A stretch of 64,000 bases of DNA. It comes from Sceloporus undulatus (Eukaryota; Chordata; Lepidosauria; Squamata; Phrynosomatidae). The DNA is taken from NCBI RefSeq assembly GCF_019175285.1, contig NC_056523.1:187147608-187211607 (forward strand), given 5' to 3'. The notes beneath the pieces were generated by a model. That model was given only the letters and a program-made list of their open reading frames with translations, was not told where the DNA came from and ran no database searches. A program made the translations under genes and the position numbers. The first letter of the stretch is position 1; each line of letters opens with the position of its first letter. Positions 10,914 to 29,300 of the stretch are shown here, piece by piece.

Positions 10914-11503
10914 CATTGGGCCCTCCAGGTTTAAGGCTTTGACTTTTGAGGCTTTGAGCATTGATAGGTTCTCTCTAAGAATCTCTATACAGAGAGAAAT
11001 TATTGGTGCCAAATTGACCATAGAGTTGCAGTGAGAACGTCCCTAGAGAAGACACTTCTCTAGGCATTTGTAGACCCTCCCAACATGGTTCTATGGTCAA
11101 CCTCTGGCAGATATTGACCATAGAGTTGCACTGGGGAGTCCTAGAGAGGTGTTCTCTTAAGTAAAAAGAATAATAGTTGTGATATGGAAGGCTTTCACGG
11201 CCAGCAACCATAGTTTTTGGTTGGTTTTTTGGACTATGTGGCCATGTTCTAGAAGAGTTGGTTCCTGTGGTTAAAGTGAACATGTGTTTAAAGTCTGTGC
11301 CAGCCACAGCTGCTGGCGAAACATCAGGAAGAAACTATTCTAGAACATGGCCACATAGCCCGAAAAACCCACCAAAAACTGTGGATGCCGACCATGAAAG
11401 CCTTCGGCTTCCCAAAAAGAATAGTGCTTTTTAAAATTTGCTGTTTCCCCACATTCACAGGGGTCCTTCACCCCTAACCCCAGCAAATGTGGAGGGACCA
11501 CTG
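10914..11503. repeat. pogo-like TA-target MITE (family B2) split by a family C MITE
   Basis: The outer element starts CATTGGGCCCTCCAGG and ends GTGGAGGGACCACTG next to TA. Internal markers are TTGACCATAGAGTTGCA and CTTCTCTAGGCATTTGTAG. A family C copy interrupts it at about 11186-11416. Sister copies are at 33716-34083 and 34106-34374. Confidence 0.7.
11186..11416. repeat. family C foldback MITE, complete
   Basis: Left arm GGAAGGCTTTCACGGCCAGC, right arm GACCATGAAAGCCTTCGG. Both arms carry the CATGTTCTAGAAGAG / CTATTCTAGAACATG pair. Inserted in the family B2 element. Confidence 0.7.
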
Positions 11504-11619
11504 TATGCAAGACAGGATTGGGGTGGTTTATCAACCCACCACCACCACCACCACCTCCTATTAAAAAAAAACCACATTTTGATACTGAACATTGCATAGA
11601 GTCAGACACATACCCCTTC

Positions 11620-11760
11620 TCCATGGATTCAACCAGCCATTTCAAAAATATACATATTCCAAAAAAGCAAACCTTGATTTTTTATGTATATAAAAAATAT
11701 TCAATTCCCAGGATTCCTTAGCACCGAGCCTGGGTAGTTAAACTGCATTCATCTAGTAGT
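11620..11760. repeat. fragments of family B and family A MITEs
   Basis: CCATGGATTCAACCAGCC and AAAAGCAAACCTTGATTTT are family B in reverse. TTCCCAGGATTCCTTAGCAC is the right half of family A. Confidence 0.5.
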
Positions 11761-11804
11761 GTGTAGTAGTAGTAGATAGAACATGACCAAATAAAAGTTA
11801 AATA

Positions 11805-11838
11805 CAATGGGCCTTTAGTATCCAGAGGTTTGGTTCCA

Positions 11839-11896
<58 letters not shown>

Positions 11897-12056
11897 AAGT
11901 GCCATTAAATACAATGGCATAGTAAAATGGTGTCCCATAAATAAAATGGCAAGATCAGGTTTGCTTTTTGGAATTTATATATTTTAAAAATACTTGCAAG
12001 CTGTAGATGCTTGAATCTGTGGATAAAAAATCCATACATATGGAGGGCTGACTCAC
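11805..12056 (+). repeat. family B MITE with an AC microsatellite inside
   Basis: Starts after TA with CAATGGGCCTTTAGTATCC and ends GGAGGGCTGACT. An (AC)n run at 11842-11892 replaces the GGACCCCC segment. A family D piece follows at about 12060-12176. Confidence 0.7.
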
Positions 12057-12264
12057 CTGGAAATATAAATTCATGCTTCTTAGTCATGCTCACAGGGGAG
12101 AAAATTTGGAATTCCTCCTGGACAGAAGGTTGGACTGGAGGACATGTCCTGGGAAAGGAGGACATCTGGGCACCCTGTATCAGTGGCATCACTAGGATTG
12201 GTTATCATCCAGTGTAGTAACTCATGGTGTCACCCCCACCTTCTCCCAAACCACACCATACAGA

Positions 12265-12823
12265 ATCCTTAGTAATGTTTTTAAGTATTTGAAGGGTTGT
12301 CATGAGGATGGAGCAAGCTTGTTTTCTTCTGCTCCAGAGACTAGAACACAGAACAATGGATGCAAGCTACAGGAAAGGAGATTCCACCTTAACATTAAGA
12401 GGAACTTCCTGACAGTAAGGGCTGTTCGAGAGTGGAACACACTTCTTTGGAGAGTGGTGGAGTCTCCTTCTTTGGAGGTCTTTAAGCAGAGGTTGGATGG
12501 CCATCAGTCAGGGATGCTTTGTGATTTCCTGCATGGCAGGGAGTTGAACTGGATGGCCCTTGTGGTCTCTTCCAACTCTATGAGTCTATGGCCTGTTATA
12601 GACTGCCAAAATAAAGCTGCTTCGGGTCTCTTTGGAGGTATGCTGTTTAAATGATGCATGGGTCCTAAGAGTCCGGAGGTCTCGCCAAAGCCAGTCTCCA
12701 TTCCTAAGCACTGGAGTGCAGCTTTGGTGCAGCTTCTGGACCCATGCATTATTTAAACACCATACCTCCAAAGAGATCCGAAGCAGCTTTATTTTGGCAG
12801 TCTGTAACAGGCCTATGATTCTA
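12265..12823 (+). repeat. CR1 LINE 3' end, split by a foldback MITE
   Basis: CR1 3' region: AGGAACTTCCTGACAGTAAG, GGAGGTCTTTAAGCAGAGG and CTCTTCCAACTCTATGA, the usual CR1 end. It is interrupted at 12590-12813 and resumes with TATGATTCTA. Confidence 0.8.
12590..12813. repeat. family E foldback MITE (GGCCTGTTATAGAC ends)
   Basis: 224 bp, nearly a perfect inverted repeat: GGCCTGTTATAGACTGCC on the left, GGCAGTCTGTAACAGGCC on the right. Flanked by TAT on both sides (a 3-bp target duplication). The 3-bp duplication would fit PIF/Harbinger; this is inferred. Confidence 0.75.
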
Positions 12824-12874
12824 CTAATGTTACTTATAAAAGGTAATTCCCCTATAGCACAATGAATGTAAGGG

Positions 12875-13395
12875 TGATAAACAATTAGCAAATTAAAACT
12901 ATACCTTTACATTACAATATATGCACAGCCTATGTGTATTTGCATGTGTGTAGTTTCATGTGGTTAGAGTGAAAATTTGGTAAGATGTGATTTTTTAAAA
13001 AGAACATTTAAAAAGAATAATTAGAAATTAGACTTCTTCATATTCAAATGTGATATTACCGAGGCAATTTAAAATTTAAAATTGTTTTTAAAACCTGGGG
13101 CTGGGGCCTCTCCTTTTTCGTCTACGGAAGAATGCCATAGCCCATTTCTGGCAAAAAGCATGTTTAGGGAGCACCCCCTTAGTGTGTCACCCGGTGCAGC
13201 CCACACACTCCTAATCACGCCCCTTGTAATGTCACACATGAAGACGTCTAATTTCTCATTATTCTTTTAAAATTTCCTTTAAAAACTTCTTACTAAATGT
13301 TCACTTTAACCACATACATTTAGACTGTGCATATGATATTGTAAAGTAAAGGCCTAATTTTAATTTTGCTAATGATTAAGCTTTTAACTCAATGC
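12875..13395. repeat. long inverted repeat, hAT-like family G
   Basis: Arms at about 12875-13065 and 13220-13395 are reverse complements (for example GCACAGCCTATGTGTATTTG against ACATTTAGACTGTGC). The spacer holds GTGTCACCCGGTGCAGCCC. Sequence to about 13560 matches 62410-62600 in reverse. Confidence 0.55.
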
Positions 13396-13559
13396 ATAAA
13401 ATGCAAGTCTAAACTGAGCAATTGGATTCTAAGTTATTCAGGAAAAAAATTGAGTGTTGACTTGTGGCTCAGTGACACAAACCACTTTTGTCGCACCCCC
13501 TGAAATTTCATCTCAAACTGCTATGGGTGGAGGCACCTTGGGTTGGGAATCCCTATTTT

Positions 13560-14215
13560 AATCTAAGGGGTGCCTCCTGTTTGAGGCTTGGAAAGATTTT
13601 CCTTTTATAGGGTTTGAATCCAACAAAATTAAAGTAAAATAAAATCTCACATTATGGGAGTTTGGGCCCTTCATAAAGACAGAAATGTGGCAATTGTGTA
13701 ATATAGGAATATGGACAGTACATTAATTTGACAGAGAAACATGTGGCAAAGTGATCTGAAATCAATACTTTATTTGTTACAGTATCTACAGTAGGTAGAA
13801 AATGAACTTGTTAATAAATAGATACTTCCTGATTGTCAACTTTGCATGTCATAAATTCTGTTTGTCTCTTATTGATATTTTGAAAACCTGGCAACATTAC
13901 TTCCTTATCTCTGTTCTCCTGCATAATAATCCATAGCTGAATAGTGAGGAATGTCCCACTGTTCCTATGGATCTACTCTAGTGTGAGTTTGCCTTAGGAC
14001 TTTGTCTTAAATAATCCTGCATTTGCTTTATCTCTGCTGCCAGATTCATGCTTTGCTTCTTTAGTTATTCTTGCATTGCACTGCTGCTGTCTTTTACTAT
14101 TTTTGGCAGACTGAGAGAACTTCCATTAGTGGGTGGTTTACAAGTCTGATGAGTAACTGGATTATTGGGGTCTTTAGAGACAGACAAAATCAACCCATCT
14201 GGTTGCTCTAAGCGG
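13560..14215. other. no gene or repeat recognised
   Basis: AT-rich unique-looking sequence with no coding homology. Confidence 0.4.
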
Positions 14216-14342
14216 CAGTGGTCCCCAAACTTTGGCCTTTAAGGGATTTTGGACTTCAGCTCCTAGAATCCAAGACTATTGGCCAACATGGCTGAGGCTT
14301 CTGGGAGCTGAATATTCCTTTCACGACTGACAGCAAGACTAT

Positions 14343-14560
14343 AGTAGTGGTTTGAGTGTTGGACCATGATTCTGGAGACCAGGATTTGATTCCCAGCTCA
14401 GCCATGAAAGCCACTAGGTGACTTGGACAAGTCATATTCTCTCAGACTCAGGAAAGGCAATGGCAAATCTCCTCTAAACAAACCTTACCAAGAAAACCCC
14501 ATGGTAAGGTTGCCTTAGGGTCACCATAGATCATAAACTACTTGAAGGCACACATCAGCA
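14343..14560 (+). repeat. Sauria-type SINE, complete
   Basis: tRNA-like head (GTAGTGGTTTGAGTGTTGGA, CTCAGCCATGAAAGCC), body (AGGCAATGGCAAATCTCC) and Bov-B-like tail (AAACTACTTGAAGGCACACA). Confidence 0.8.
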
Positions 14561-14589
14561 ATACTAGAGTCTGTATTCTCCCTTGTGTC

Positions 14590-14757
14590 TATGTATGTGC
14601 CTTCAAGTCGCCTGTCAACTTATAGTAACTCCATGAATTTCATAGGGTTTTTTTTCATAAAGTACTGTATACTCGGAAGTGGTTTTGCCAGTTCCTTCCT
14701 CTGAACTATAACCTACAGCACCTGATATTCATTGGCAATCTCCCATCCTTTCTCTGC
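14590..14757 (-). repeat. 5S rRNA-derived SINE with Bov-B-like tail
   Basis: The high end matches the 3' part of 5S rRNA in reverse: CCTACAGCACCTGATATTCA then TTGGCAATCTCCCATCC. The low end is the same tail as the tRNA SINEs (GTGCCTTCAAGTCGCC). The 5' half of the 5S part is missing. Confidence 0.6.
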
Positions 14758-14759
14758 AT

Positions 14760-15779
14760 TTTAATTTTTTAAAAATAATTTTTAATTATTAAGAAAAAAC
14801 AAAAATTACAAGTGCAAAAGAACCACAATAGAACTACAAATAATAACAACAACAACTTTCTCTGCATTTTAATGGGAAGGGCAAGTTCAAATAAACACAG
14901 GCATTCTTGAGCTCAGATCTCTCCTGCAAAGGCAGCTGGTAGGCCTGTTGTTGCAGAAGTGGCAAATCTACTCTTGGTGTTATTGATGCTTCTTCTGGGG
15001 TGTGTGGGATCTCTCTCAGGGATTTACTGCTATTGAGAATAAGATCCTGCACTTGGGTGGCTCCTGTACAATCTTGAACAGCTGCAGAAAGAAGGTCCAT
15101 AAGGCCAAGAGCAGATTGGTCATATGAAACCAGCTGCCCCTGTTCTCCTAGCATTGGGTTTTGCTTTTGTGTGTGTGTGCATCCCCTTCCCCTCCCTTTT
15201 TTGGGGTGGGGAGTCTCTGTGAGAGCTACCACTTATCCCCTCCACTGCCAGTAACCATGAGATTCTCCTCCTATGCCACCACTATGGCCTCAAATGTTGA
15301 GACCTTTTAGATGCCCTTGTAATTCCTGTGAAAGATTTTACTCATTTAGTCACCCCACTGGACACTACCACATTTGATCAGTTGCTGCCATCACAGGCAT
15401 CCTTTGTCTGAATGTAAGCTTTCCATTATGCCTTTAGTAGCATTCTTAGAGGCAAAAGCATATAATCTTTTTTTAAAAAATTAAACATAAATCAAAACTT
15501 ACGTATTTAATACAGATAAATCCTGAATTATGCTAACTCTAACACATATCTTTCTTTCTCTTTCTCACTTATATTGTAATGCTACCATTGACTCTAACTA
15601 ATCTCTATCTCTGACGCTAATTCTCCTAACATTTCAAGCTGCTCTACCTGCCCTGCACCAACCTTTAAAAAATCCCTTGACATTCAGCCAGTCATCATTC
15701 ACTCCCAGCATTCCATGCTCTCACCCCTCCCAAAGGACCTTTTCTGAATAGCATACTACACATTGCATACAAAACTATA
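14760..15779. other. no gene recognised
   Basis: Low-complexity AT stretches near 14760-14860; otherwise unique-looking. A 132-residue minus-strand frame at 14834-15232 has no recognisable motif and is not annotated as a gene. Confidence 0.4.
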
Positions 15780-15997
15780 CGGTGGACCCTGGGGTTTGGT
15801 TCCAGGGCTCCTCTGTAGATACCAAAATCCAAGGATGCTGAAGTCCCATTTTATATAATGGCATAGTAAAATGGTGCTCCTTATGTAAAATGGTAAAAAT
15901 CGAGGTTTGCTTTTTGGATTTAAAAAAAACATTTTTTTCCAAATCATGAATGGCTGATTCTGTGGATGCAGACTCCATGGATACATAGGACTAACTG
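15780..15997 (+). repeat. family B (Tigger/MER2-like) MITE
   Basis: Bounded by TA. Contains GGGGTTTGGTTCCAGGGCTC, AATGGCATAGTAAAATGGTG and ends GGACTAACTG. A further fragment of the family is at 16283-16332. Confidence 0.75.
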
Positions 15998-16441
15998 TAT
16001 TGTCCACCTGTTTTCAGGTAGACAGTATTGGGCTGTATGTTTGATATAGCCCATGCCTCTGCTATTTCTGAATGCTAATGATAGCGATGTTGCCTTGCAC
16101 CTCCATCCATGAAAGGCTCATTTATTTCAACCTTTTTGGGCTTACTGTCACATCTCAAGTTCACTAGCTGACCAGAGGGTGGTCAAGTGCAAAAGTGGAT
16201 AGGGAAGCATCCTGTACCATTAATAGTTGTGTAGAATACATTATTTTGCCTTTTGTTATTTGTAAGACAAATTAGGTATGGGTGGTTGAATTTGTGGATG
16301 CAGAATCCATGGATACAGAGGGCTGACTGTACTTTACCTTAATTTATCTAGTAGTTGCAAGTACATTTTCTACATAAGTCTAGAACATCACAGACTCCCT
16401 CCCCCCCCCCAATCTGATATGATGTCTCTGTCCAATTGCAG

Positions 16442-16487
16442 GCACCCACGTACAAGCTCCCCTGAGCGGCCATTGGCAGTGTGGGGC
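16442..16487 (+). other. WDR13: probable end of WDR13 5' UTR
   Basis: These 46 nt lie between a candidate acceptor (CAG ending 16441, preceded by a run of ten C and a TC-rich stretch) and the WDR13 start codon. A CCAAT core (16432-16436) and an inverted one near 16472 also occur, so transcription starting locally cannot be excluded. There is no CpG island here. Confidence 0.45.
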
Positions 16488-22633
<6,146 letters not shown>

Positions 22634-24434
22634 CATTCTTTTCCTTGACAAGTGTAGGGAAGTACTTTTAAGATTGTCTCAGGAGGCAACTGAGGTGACA
22701 GCCAAGAGCTCAGAAGAGGAGTAAAGGTGTCCTTTTTTTCTTCTTGCTGGTTCCCTCCCCATCTCCTGTAGCTAGAAAAGTACTGAGCATACCTCTACAG
22801 TGCACCAGCACCCATTGCTTCAGTAGTGGGCTTGTGTACAGCGGACAAAGGAGCCAAGTTAATACTAGGAAACATTTTGTTTTATTGTGGTTTATGGTGT
22901 TTAATGTCTAGATTGTGTCCTGTTGATTACAGTAGCCATTAAGGGCTCCTTTGGCTGCTGGTTAATTGGCAGCATAGGATTCGGAACTCCAAGGATTCTT
23001 TTCTGATTCATCAGCGTGGTTCAAGTTCCATTTAGTAGCAGTCTACTCCTTGCCAGTGCAAAACAGCTTTAGCATTCTAACAATGGCCTCTTCCAGCCTA
23101 GAAATACTGAAGACCAGTAATATTTACACAGCATGAGTTAAAACACCACCATACTCAGTGTGAACATCACATCAGGGTTATCCAGCACCAGGAAGCAAAT
23201 TCTCTTTTGCCTCTGTCTGGTGCCACTGAGCCATCTATTCTGAAGGATTAGCTTGCATTACTAGTCTGTCTCTTAGACTTCTGAACTCTATAGCATTAAC
23301 TTTGTGCACAGACTTCCCAGCAACAGGAAGTAATTCCACTTGCTCATCTGTACATTGGACTGTTAACATGTTATCTCCAACTTGAATGGACATGTTCCTA
23401 GTTTGAAATAGGGGATGTACAGGTAATGAACAGTTTTTTCCTCCACATCAACAATGACTGCTACAAATAATACTGATAGTGTATTTGGAATTTACAAAAC
23501 CTCTGGCTGGAATATTCCTGACAGCTGTATGCAAACCCAGGTGCTCCTCGAAGTCTAAGTTCTACAACAAATGGAGTCTGTTTAAATTGAAATTTGCAGC
23601 TACTTAATGTAGTTACCTTATGCCACTTCTACAGCATGTGTGGCATTGTAATAGGGTGGGCGGTGGGGAACTAGTTATGTAGAAACTCTTCTGTATTGTT
23701 GCTGTGATTGTGTCCTTTACCTTGGCTTTGTTCTCTTTTCTGTGAACTAGGAGAAAATGTTTCTAAGGTCCTTGTTACCGGAAAAGGTGACAGGTGGTAC
23801 TTGGCCAAATAGATTTTTATGCTAAGTACCCAAAAGATAAGGATTTAGTTATGGGATGCTAGAAAGTTTTTCATTAGCACCATAACACCATCATATGAAG
23901 AAGCATAAGCTGAGCTAAGGGGATCATCACCTCAGAGGTGAAAGTCAGCCTCGTTTTTGCCTCATACTGCACAGCGTAATGGAGGGGTGAGAGATGTACA
24001 AGTATGCAGATGAGGGATTTAGCACAATCTATGTTAACAGTGGTTTAACAATGCTTCCAGCACTTAATGACATTATTCAGCTCTAGAAGAAAGATTTATC
24101 AGGTAGAGAATGAAGAATAAAGATTAGTCTATAACGGAGTGCTGGAGAACCTATGGCCCTCTACATGCTATTGGATTCCAGCTTTCTCCCTAACGATTGG
24201 CTGTGCTATGAAGTGAACTGGAATTCAACATCAAGATGTCCAAAGGTTCCCCACTCCTGCTGTAAAGGGACAAATGTTTAAAAGCAGCATGGGGATTTTG
24301 GTCAGAATTTTCCCATAATCACAGATGTGTTTTAGGAAAAGTGACACAATGAACGCTGGGCTAACAGATTACCTAACTGTATTCCTAATGACCTCTACCT
24401 GCAACTTGCCTTAGCCTCAGTTTAACAAAATAAA
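22634..24434 (+). other. WDR13: WDR13 3' UTR and flank with candidate poly(A) signals
   Basis: Unique, AT-rich, non-coding sequence follows the WDR13 stop. AATAAA hexamers on the plus strand lie at 24116-24121 and 24429-24434; either would give a 3' UTR of about 1.5-1.8 kb. A short hAT-like MITE lies at about 24140-24262, between the two hexamers. No protein homology was recognised. From 24435 to the SUV39H1 stop I see no further feature and no clear minus-strand poly(A) signal. Confidence 0.5.
24140..24262. repeat. hAT-like MITE
   Basis: Inverted ends AGTGCTGGAGAACC and GGTTCCCCACTCCTG, flanked by similar 8-mers GTCTATAA and GCTGTAAA, as hAT insertions leave. Confidence 0.55.
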
Positions 24435-26185
24435 CAATGATGTCTGACATCTGGCAGTGCTTTTTTTATAAAAGCTCTGTAGTACTCTTTCATTTGTTAC
24501 AAAATAAGTCAGTCACTCTGCTATTTGTTTTGAGCACATTAAGAATCCTACTGGATCAGACAAATGGTCTCCTTAGTTTTCCTGTTTTCCCAATAATAGC
24601 TAACCAGATGTCTCTGAAAGCTTGCGAAGATAAGAAGGCAATTATAATCTCATCAGTTACTGGGAGCAACAGTGGCTCCGAAGGTACAATATCTCTGAAC
24701 TTGGAGTTAGCATGTAATAATAATAATTGATAGCCTTATCCTCCATAAAATTACATAACTCACTTTTAAGTCATCTAAGCTAATGGCCACACTTCTTGTG
24801 GCAGTGAATTTCACATGGAAATACTGACTGAGGAAGTACTTCTATCCTAAATCTTCTGCAAGCCAGCATATTTGAACATTAAGTTCTAGTGTTATGAGAA
24901 AAATTGCTGTATTTCACATATAAATTATTTTATAAACCTCAGTATACCTCCCCTGCCTTTTACCTCCAAAGAGACCCAAGTGTCATAACCTTTCCAGAAT
25001 GAGAAAGGTGCTCTAGCCCCCAGTAATTTTCACTGCCCTTTTCTGTATCTCCAGCTCTCCTCTTGGAGATGTGGCAGGTGATAAATGTGCCTATGGTTAT
25101 GACAAGAGATTTCAATGCTATGATAAAATTAACTGGTTTGGGCATCAAACCTAAATGTCTGTCCAGTACAGTTATAAGACCCCCTTTTGTACTTCTGAAG
25201 AAATTCACAAGCAAGTAAAATTGATCTGCAGATCTAGTATAGTCTTCCATAATTTTTCTGCTGATGTTTTTTCTAATTCCCTACTCCACAAAGTTATACA
25301 ACAGAAATCATCTGATGTTTTTAAAACAAGTATAAGATAAAATAAGGAATCCAAACATGTTATTTATCAGTCATAATTTTATAACTTCAGAACAGATTCC
25401 AGAATATAGCTGTTTTCAGAAGCTAGATTCTCTATCCCAACCCACTTCCAAAAAGATATTAAAATATTTCCCATTAAAAAATGCATTAGTTAAAAGAGGA
25501 AACACTGAGGCTTTTCGGTTTGCATAGGGCTTAAATTCATGATGGGTAGTAAGTGCGATTTCAAGTACAAATTTATGAGCCACCCTCACTGAAAAGGTTC
25601 CATGAATACATAAGGTGGGCAGCAGTCATATGGCACATTGAGGTAATACAGAGTCTGTGCACAGACAAATTGATTTAAGATACAAAAATGGCTGTGTTTT
25701 CCCACCTACCTATTGGGCGGCTAGGAAGTGCTTTGCATTAAAAACCAAGACCTCTTATCCCTAAAAAAATGACACTGAGAGGGGGAAATGCCAGTGTTTT
25801 CTGCCCTGTTGCACTTGCAATCAAGCCTTTAAAATAGAAGAAGCTTTAACCCAGGTTCTGATGAGACAGACAGACTTACAGTGGAAGTTTTCCTCTGTGC
25901 TGTGGTTTCTCCAGCCATCTCAGCAGCATGTTTGACAGGTCAAACCTTCCTCCCACCTAACAGCACAGATGCCATAAGAATACTCTGGTCTGGCAGTGAG
26001 ATACAGTCAAGTTGAGCTGGGTTGCACAGGAGATACGGGTTTACCATTCATAGTCCTGTTAACTTGTTTTTCAAGCAGACAACTGCCTGATTCTTACTCT
26101 GCAATCGTTCAGCAACTGTCAACTTTTTTTCTTGGCTTCCAGTCCAGGCCTGATCAGACGTTTTCCAAGCAAAACTGATAAGGAA

Positions 26186-26322
26186 CTAAAAGAGGTATTT
26201 CCGGCAGGACTCCGTGCCACATTTACACTCGATTCGCATCCGCTTCTTTGGTGAGCCACCAAGGCCTCCCACCAGCCCAAAATTAGAGTCCATCCTTGTG
26301 CTTTCAGCATTTACTGGGTCCA
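26186..26322 (-). CDS. SUV39H1: SUV39H1 coding exon 6 with stop (post-SET)
   Basis: Encodes [30 protein letters not shown] and [15 protein letters not shown] then TAG, residues 370-414. The three post-SET cysteines (CKCGTESC) are intact. Acceptor CCACAG. The 3' UTR runs left from 26185; I see no convincing poly(A) hexamer on the minus strand before WDR13's flank. Confidence 0.96.
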
Positions 26323-29300
26323 CTGTGGGAAAGATTTATTCTTTAATTATTTAAGGTATTTATAGTTAGGAGAATCACAAGCTTTTACTTTGTAGCATAC
26401 CTAGCATGGGCTGGCATCCTGTTCAGTAATTATGATTTCATAAGTCTGCCTTATACCACCAAAGTTCAGTTTTAGAGATGTGCATTCAACAACCAAAAGA
26501 TACCATCTACCCAAAATCTACCTTTTCAGCCACCACCTGCAACGTGGCCCTTGCTATTTTACTGGAGAACAGAGGATGAGCAGAGATTCATCCAGCACTG
26601 CAACAAGCATAGGAACAGGCCATATTGTGGAGAAGGAAATGCACTGCTGAAAGGATAGGTGTTGAGCAGTATCAGTAGATGTAGCTAAGGAAACATTGCT
26701 AGATCTCCCAATGCAGGATGTCAGTGACAAATATACATTTCCTAGTACATGCTGAAATTGGTAACAAGGATCCTCAATAGCCCATATCTAACCGTTAAAT
26801 ATCTAACAGTTCCTTTAATGTGTAGCTACCTAATGCACCCTTAAAGAGAAGGTAAAAAAGTACAATTTGCTTATAAAGGTGGTAACCGCTCTGCTTTAGT
26901 TCAGAGGAAATCCAAATGGATTAATAATAATAGTGGTCTTATAACACCCTTCTTTAGGCATGATGGAACTCTGCCTTGTTTTAGCAGTGCACTAAACACT
27001 CCCCTTTACCCAATCTGCTTCTGGCTTTTTTCATAAGCCAGGAAGGGAAAGGGTTGAATACACATGTGGTGGTCTTCGCCTCTACAAGATCTTGTCCACA
27101 TCTTTAGGATATAAAAATTGAAAAGTATCCACTATCACTGGACAGGCAGAAGCCACAATTGCACCTGCTGGATCTGTATTAATTATAGCCTGCAAGTCAG
27201 AACAGATCAAAGCAATTTTATTTGCAAAATGCCAGCCAAGTTTGCAGAGCAGGCTTTGGAGTGATCTGAATTCTCTTTGGTGGTGGGCCTGCCTCCAAAG
27301 GATTGCAGCTTTTATCAGTTGAACTATTCATAGACTCATAAGAGTTGGAAGAGACCACAAGGGCCATCCAGCCCAACCCTCTGCCATACAGGAACTCTCA
27401 ATCAAAGCATACCCAACAGATGGTCATCCAGCCTCTGTTTAAAGTCTTCCAAGGAGGGAGACTCCACCATACTCCATTCAAAACAGGATTTGTAGTCTTA
27501 ATCCTTGTTTCCAGAATGCAGTATCAAACTACAATAAGTTTCCACACCTTCTGGAATTCTCCAGCATTCTCCTCACCTTGCATGTTGTAGTCAAAAGTAA
27601 GTTCCTCACCAACACGAATAGATCGAGTAGCAAAGAAGGCAATGCGTGGGAGCCGCTCGTCCAAATTTTCAATGAAGACATTGTACACCTGTAAATTGGG
27701 GTTGCACTGGAGCACAGAACACAAATCAGAGGAGAGCAGTTAAGAATACTATATTAAAAATTATGTTGAGGATCTATCTCCCCATGCCCCAGGATTTACT
27801 GCACTCACACTGTGGTTGACAAAATGAGAAATGTTGCCATAGTAAGCAGCATCCACTGTGTATACATCTTCTACATAGTCCAGGTCAAACAGGTAAGTAG
27901 CACCTTGTCGATCATAGATCTGACCGCGTCGTTCAGCCTCCTCTGATGTGATGATCTGGGAGGGATGTGAAAGAGAATGAGCTCTATAGAAATATTTACT
28001 TTTGCTTTCTTAGTCTCTACTGTGAACTTCCCTTCCAGGGCCCTGTACAACTGGCTAATTGTTTTCTTGTAATGGTTTGTAATGTTCATGCTTTTGCATA
28101 TATCTTAATAATTTTACATCTCGTCTGCAGCTACTTGATAAGTCTTGTTTTCAAAGCAAAACCCTGAAACCACTGCCACCATGACAGATAAGTTTATGAA
28201 AGATTTCCAGATCTTCAAAGATCCTCGGAAGTTCAAGCTGACTACTGAAATAATCATACAATGTATGTTGGCCACCTCCCTCCCCTTGTGTGGTACCTTC
28301 TCTATACTGCAGATGTCCAGTAGATGGCTCCAAAATATACCTCACACTCTGAATTTGTCTTCAGGTTGCCTTTCTTGGAGACCCTATGAATTCAGTAGGG
28401 TTTCCTAGGCAAGGAATAATCAGAAATCATTTTGCCAGCTCCTTCCCCATTTTGCCAGTTCCTAACCATTGGCAGTCTTCCATCCAAGTACTAACCAGGG
28501 CTAATCCTCCTTAACTCCTAAGATTAGATGGGATTGGGTACCTTTAAGCCAGGGGTTCCCAACCTTTTTGACTCATGGAGCCCTTATTTCAATGGCAGAG
28601 CCTCTAAGAGACTTACCCTATGTTTTACAAGTTAATGGTGTTTAGGTGTATACATTGTGCCCACACCATACGCGGGCGCGCTTTATGTGGCTTTCAGCAT
28701 ACACTGAAAGCTGCATGGGGAGGAAGGGGCGGTGCATCCCATAGGGACGAATGAGGCGCGCGCCTCTGGCGCATGCATGCCACTGCATGTATGAGCCCCA
28801 TTCATTTAAATGGGGCTTGAGCATAGCCGTTATTTCTTTTACACAGGGGAGTCCAGAACGGATCCCCGCATAAACAAAGGGCACACTGTATATAAGAATA
28901 TATTCTTACTCTTTAATTTCATTCAATTTTTATTTCTTTCATTTTTCTGGACAGCCGTGGAGCATCTGGTAAGTGCATGCAGAACCCTAAAGGTTTCTCA
29001 GAGCACAAGGGGCTATTTAGGTTCTCTTTCAGGTAATAAGACTCAATATATCCTTACTACAGAAGCATTTTTCTTGTGCAGATATGACTACACAACAAAC
29101 AAGTCTGAAGTGTTTGTCCTTACGGCCTCCTTGCCTTCTTATTTGTTTGCTTAGAAGATTTAAATTCTGCCTTTCAGCTGAGAGTTCCTCAAGAGGACCA
29201 ACAAAAGATTGCAGCAGTACACATGACATAAAACACACTAATAACTTTTAATATTCTGGCTAATGAACAGGGCCAGAATGTATCTTGTTGACATATAACA

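Noticed and set aside
28460-28545. A functional 5S rRNA gene
   Set aside because: Only a diverged half matches, joined to SINE body; no terminator run and internal promoter is degraded.
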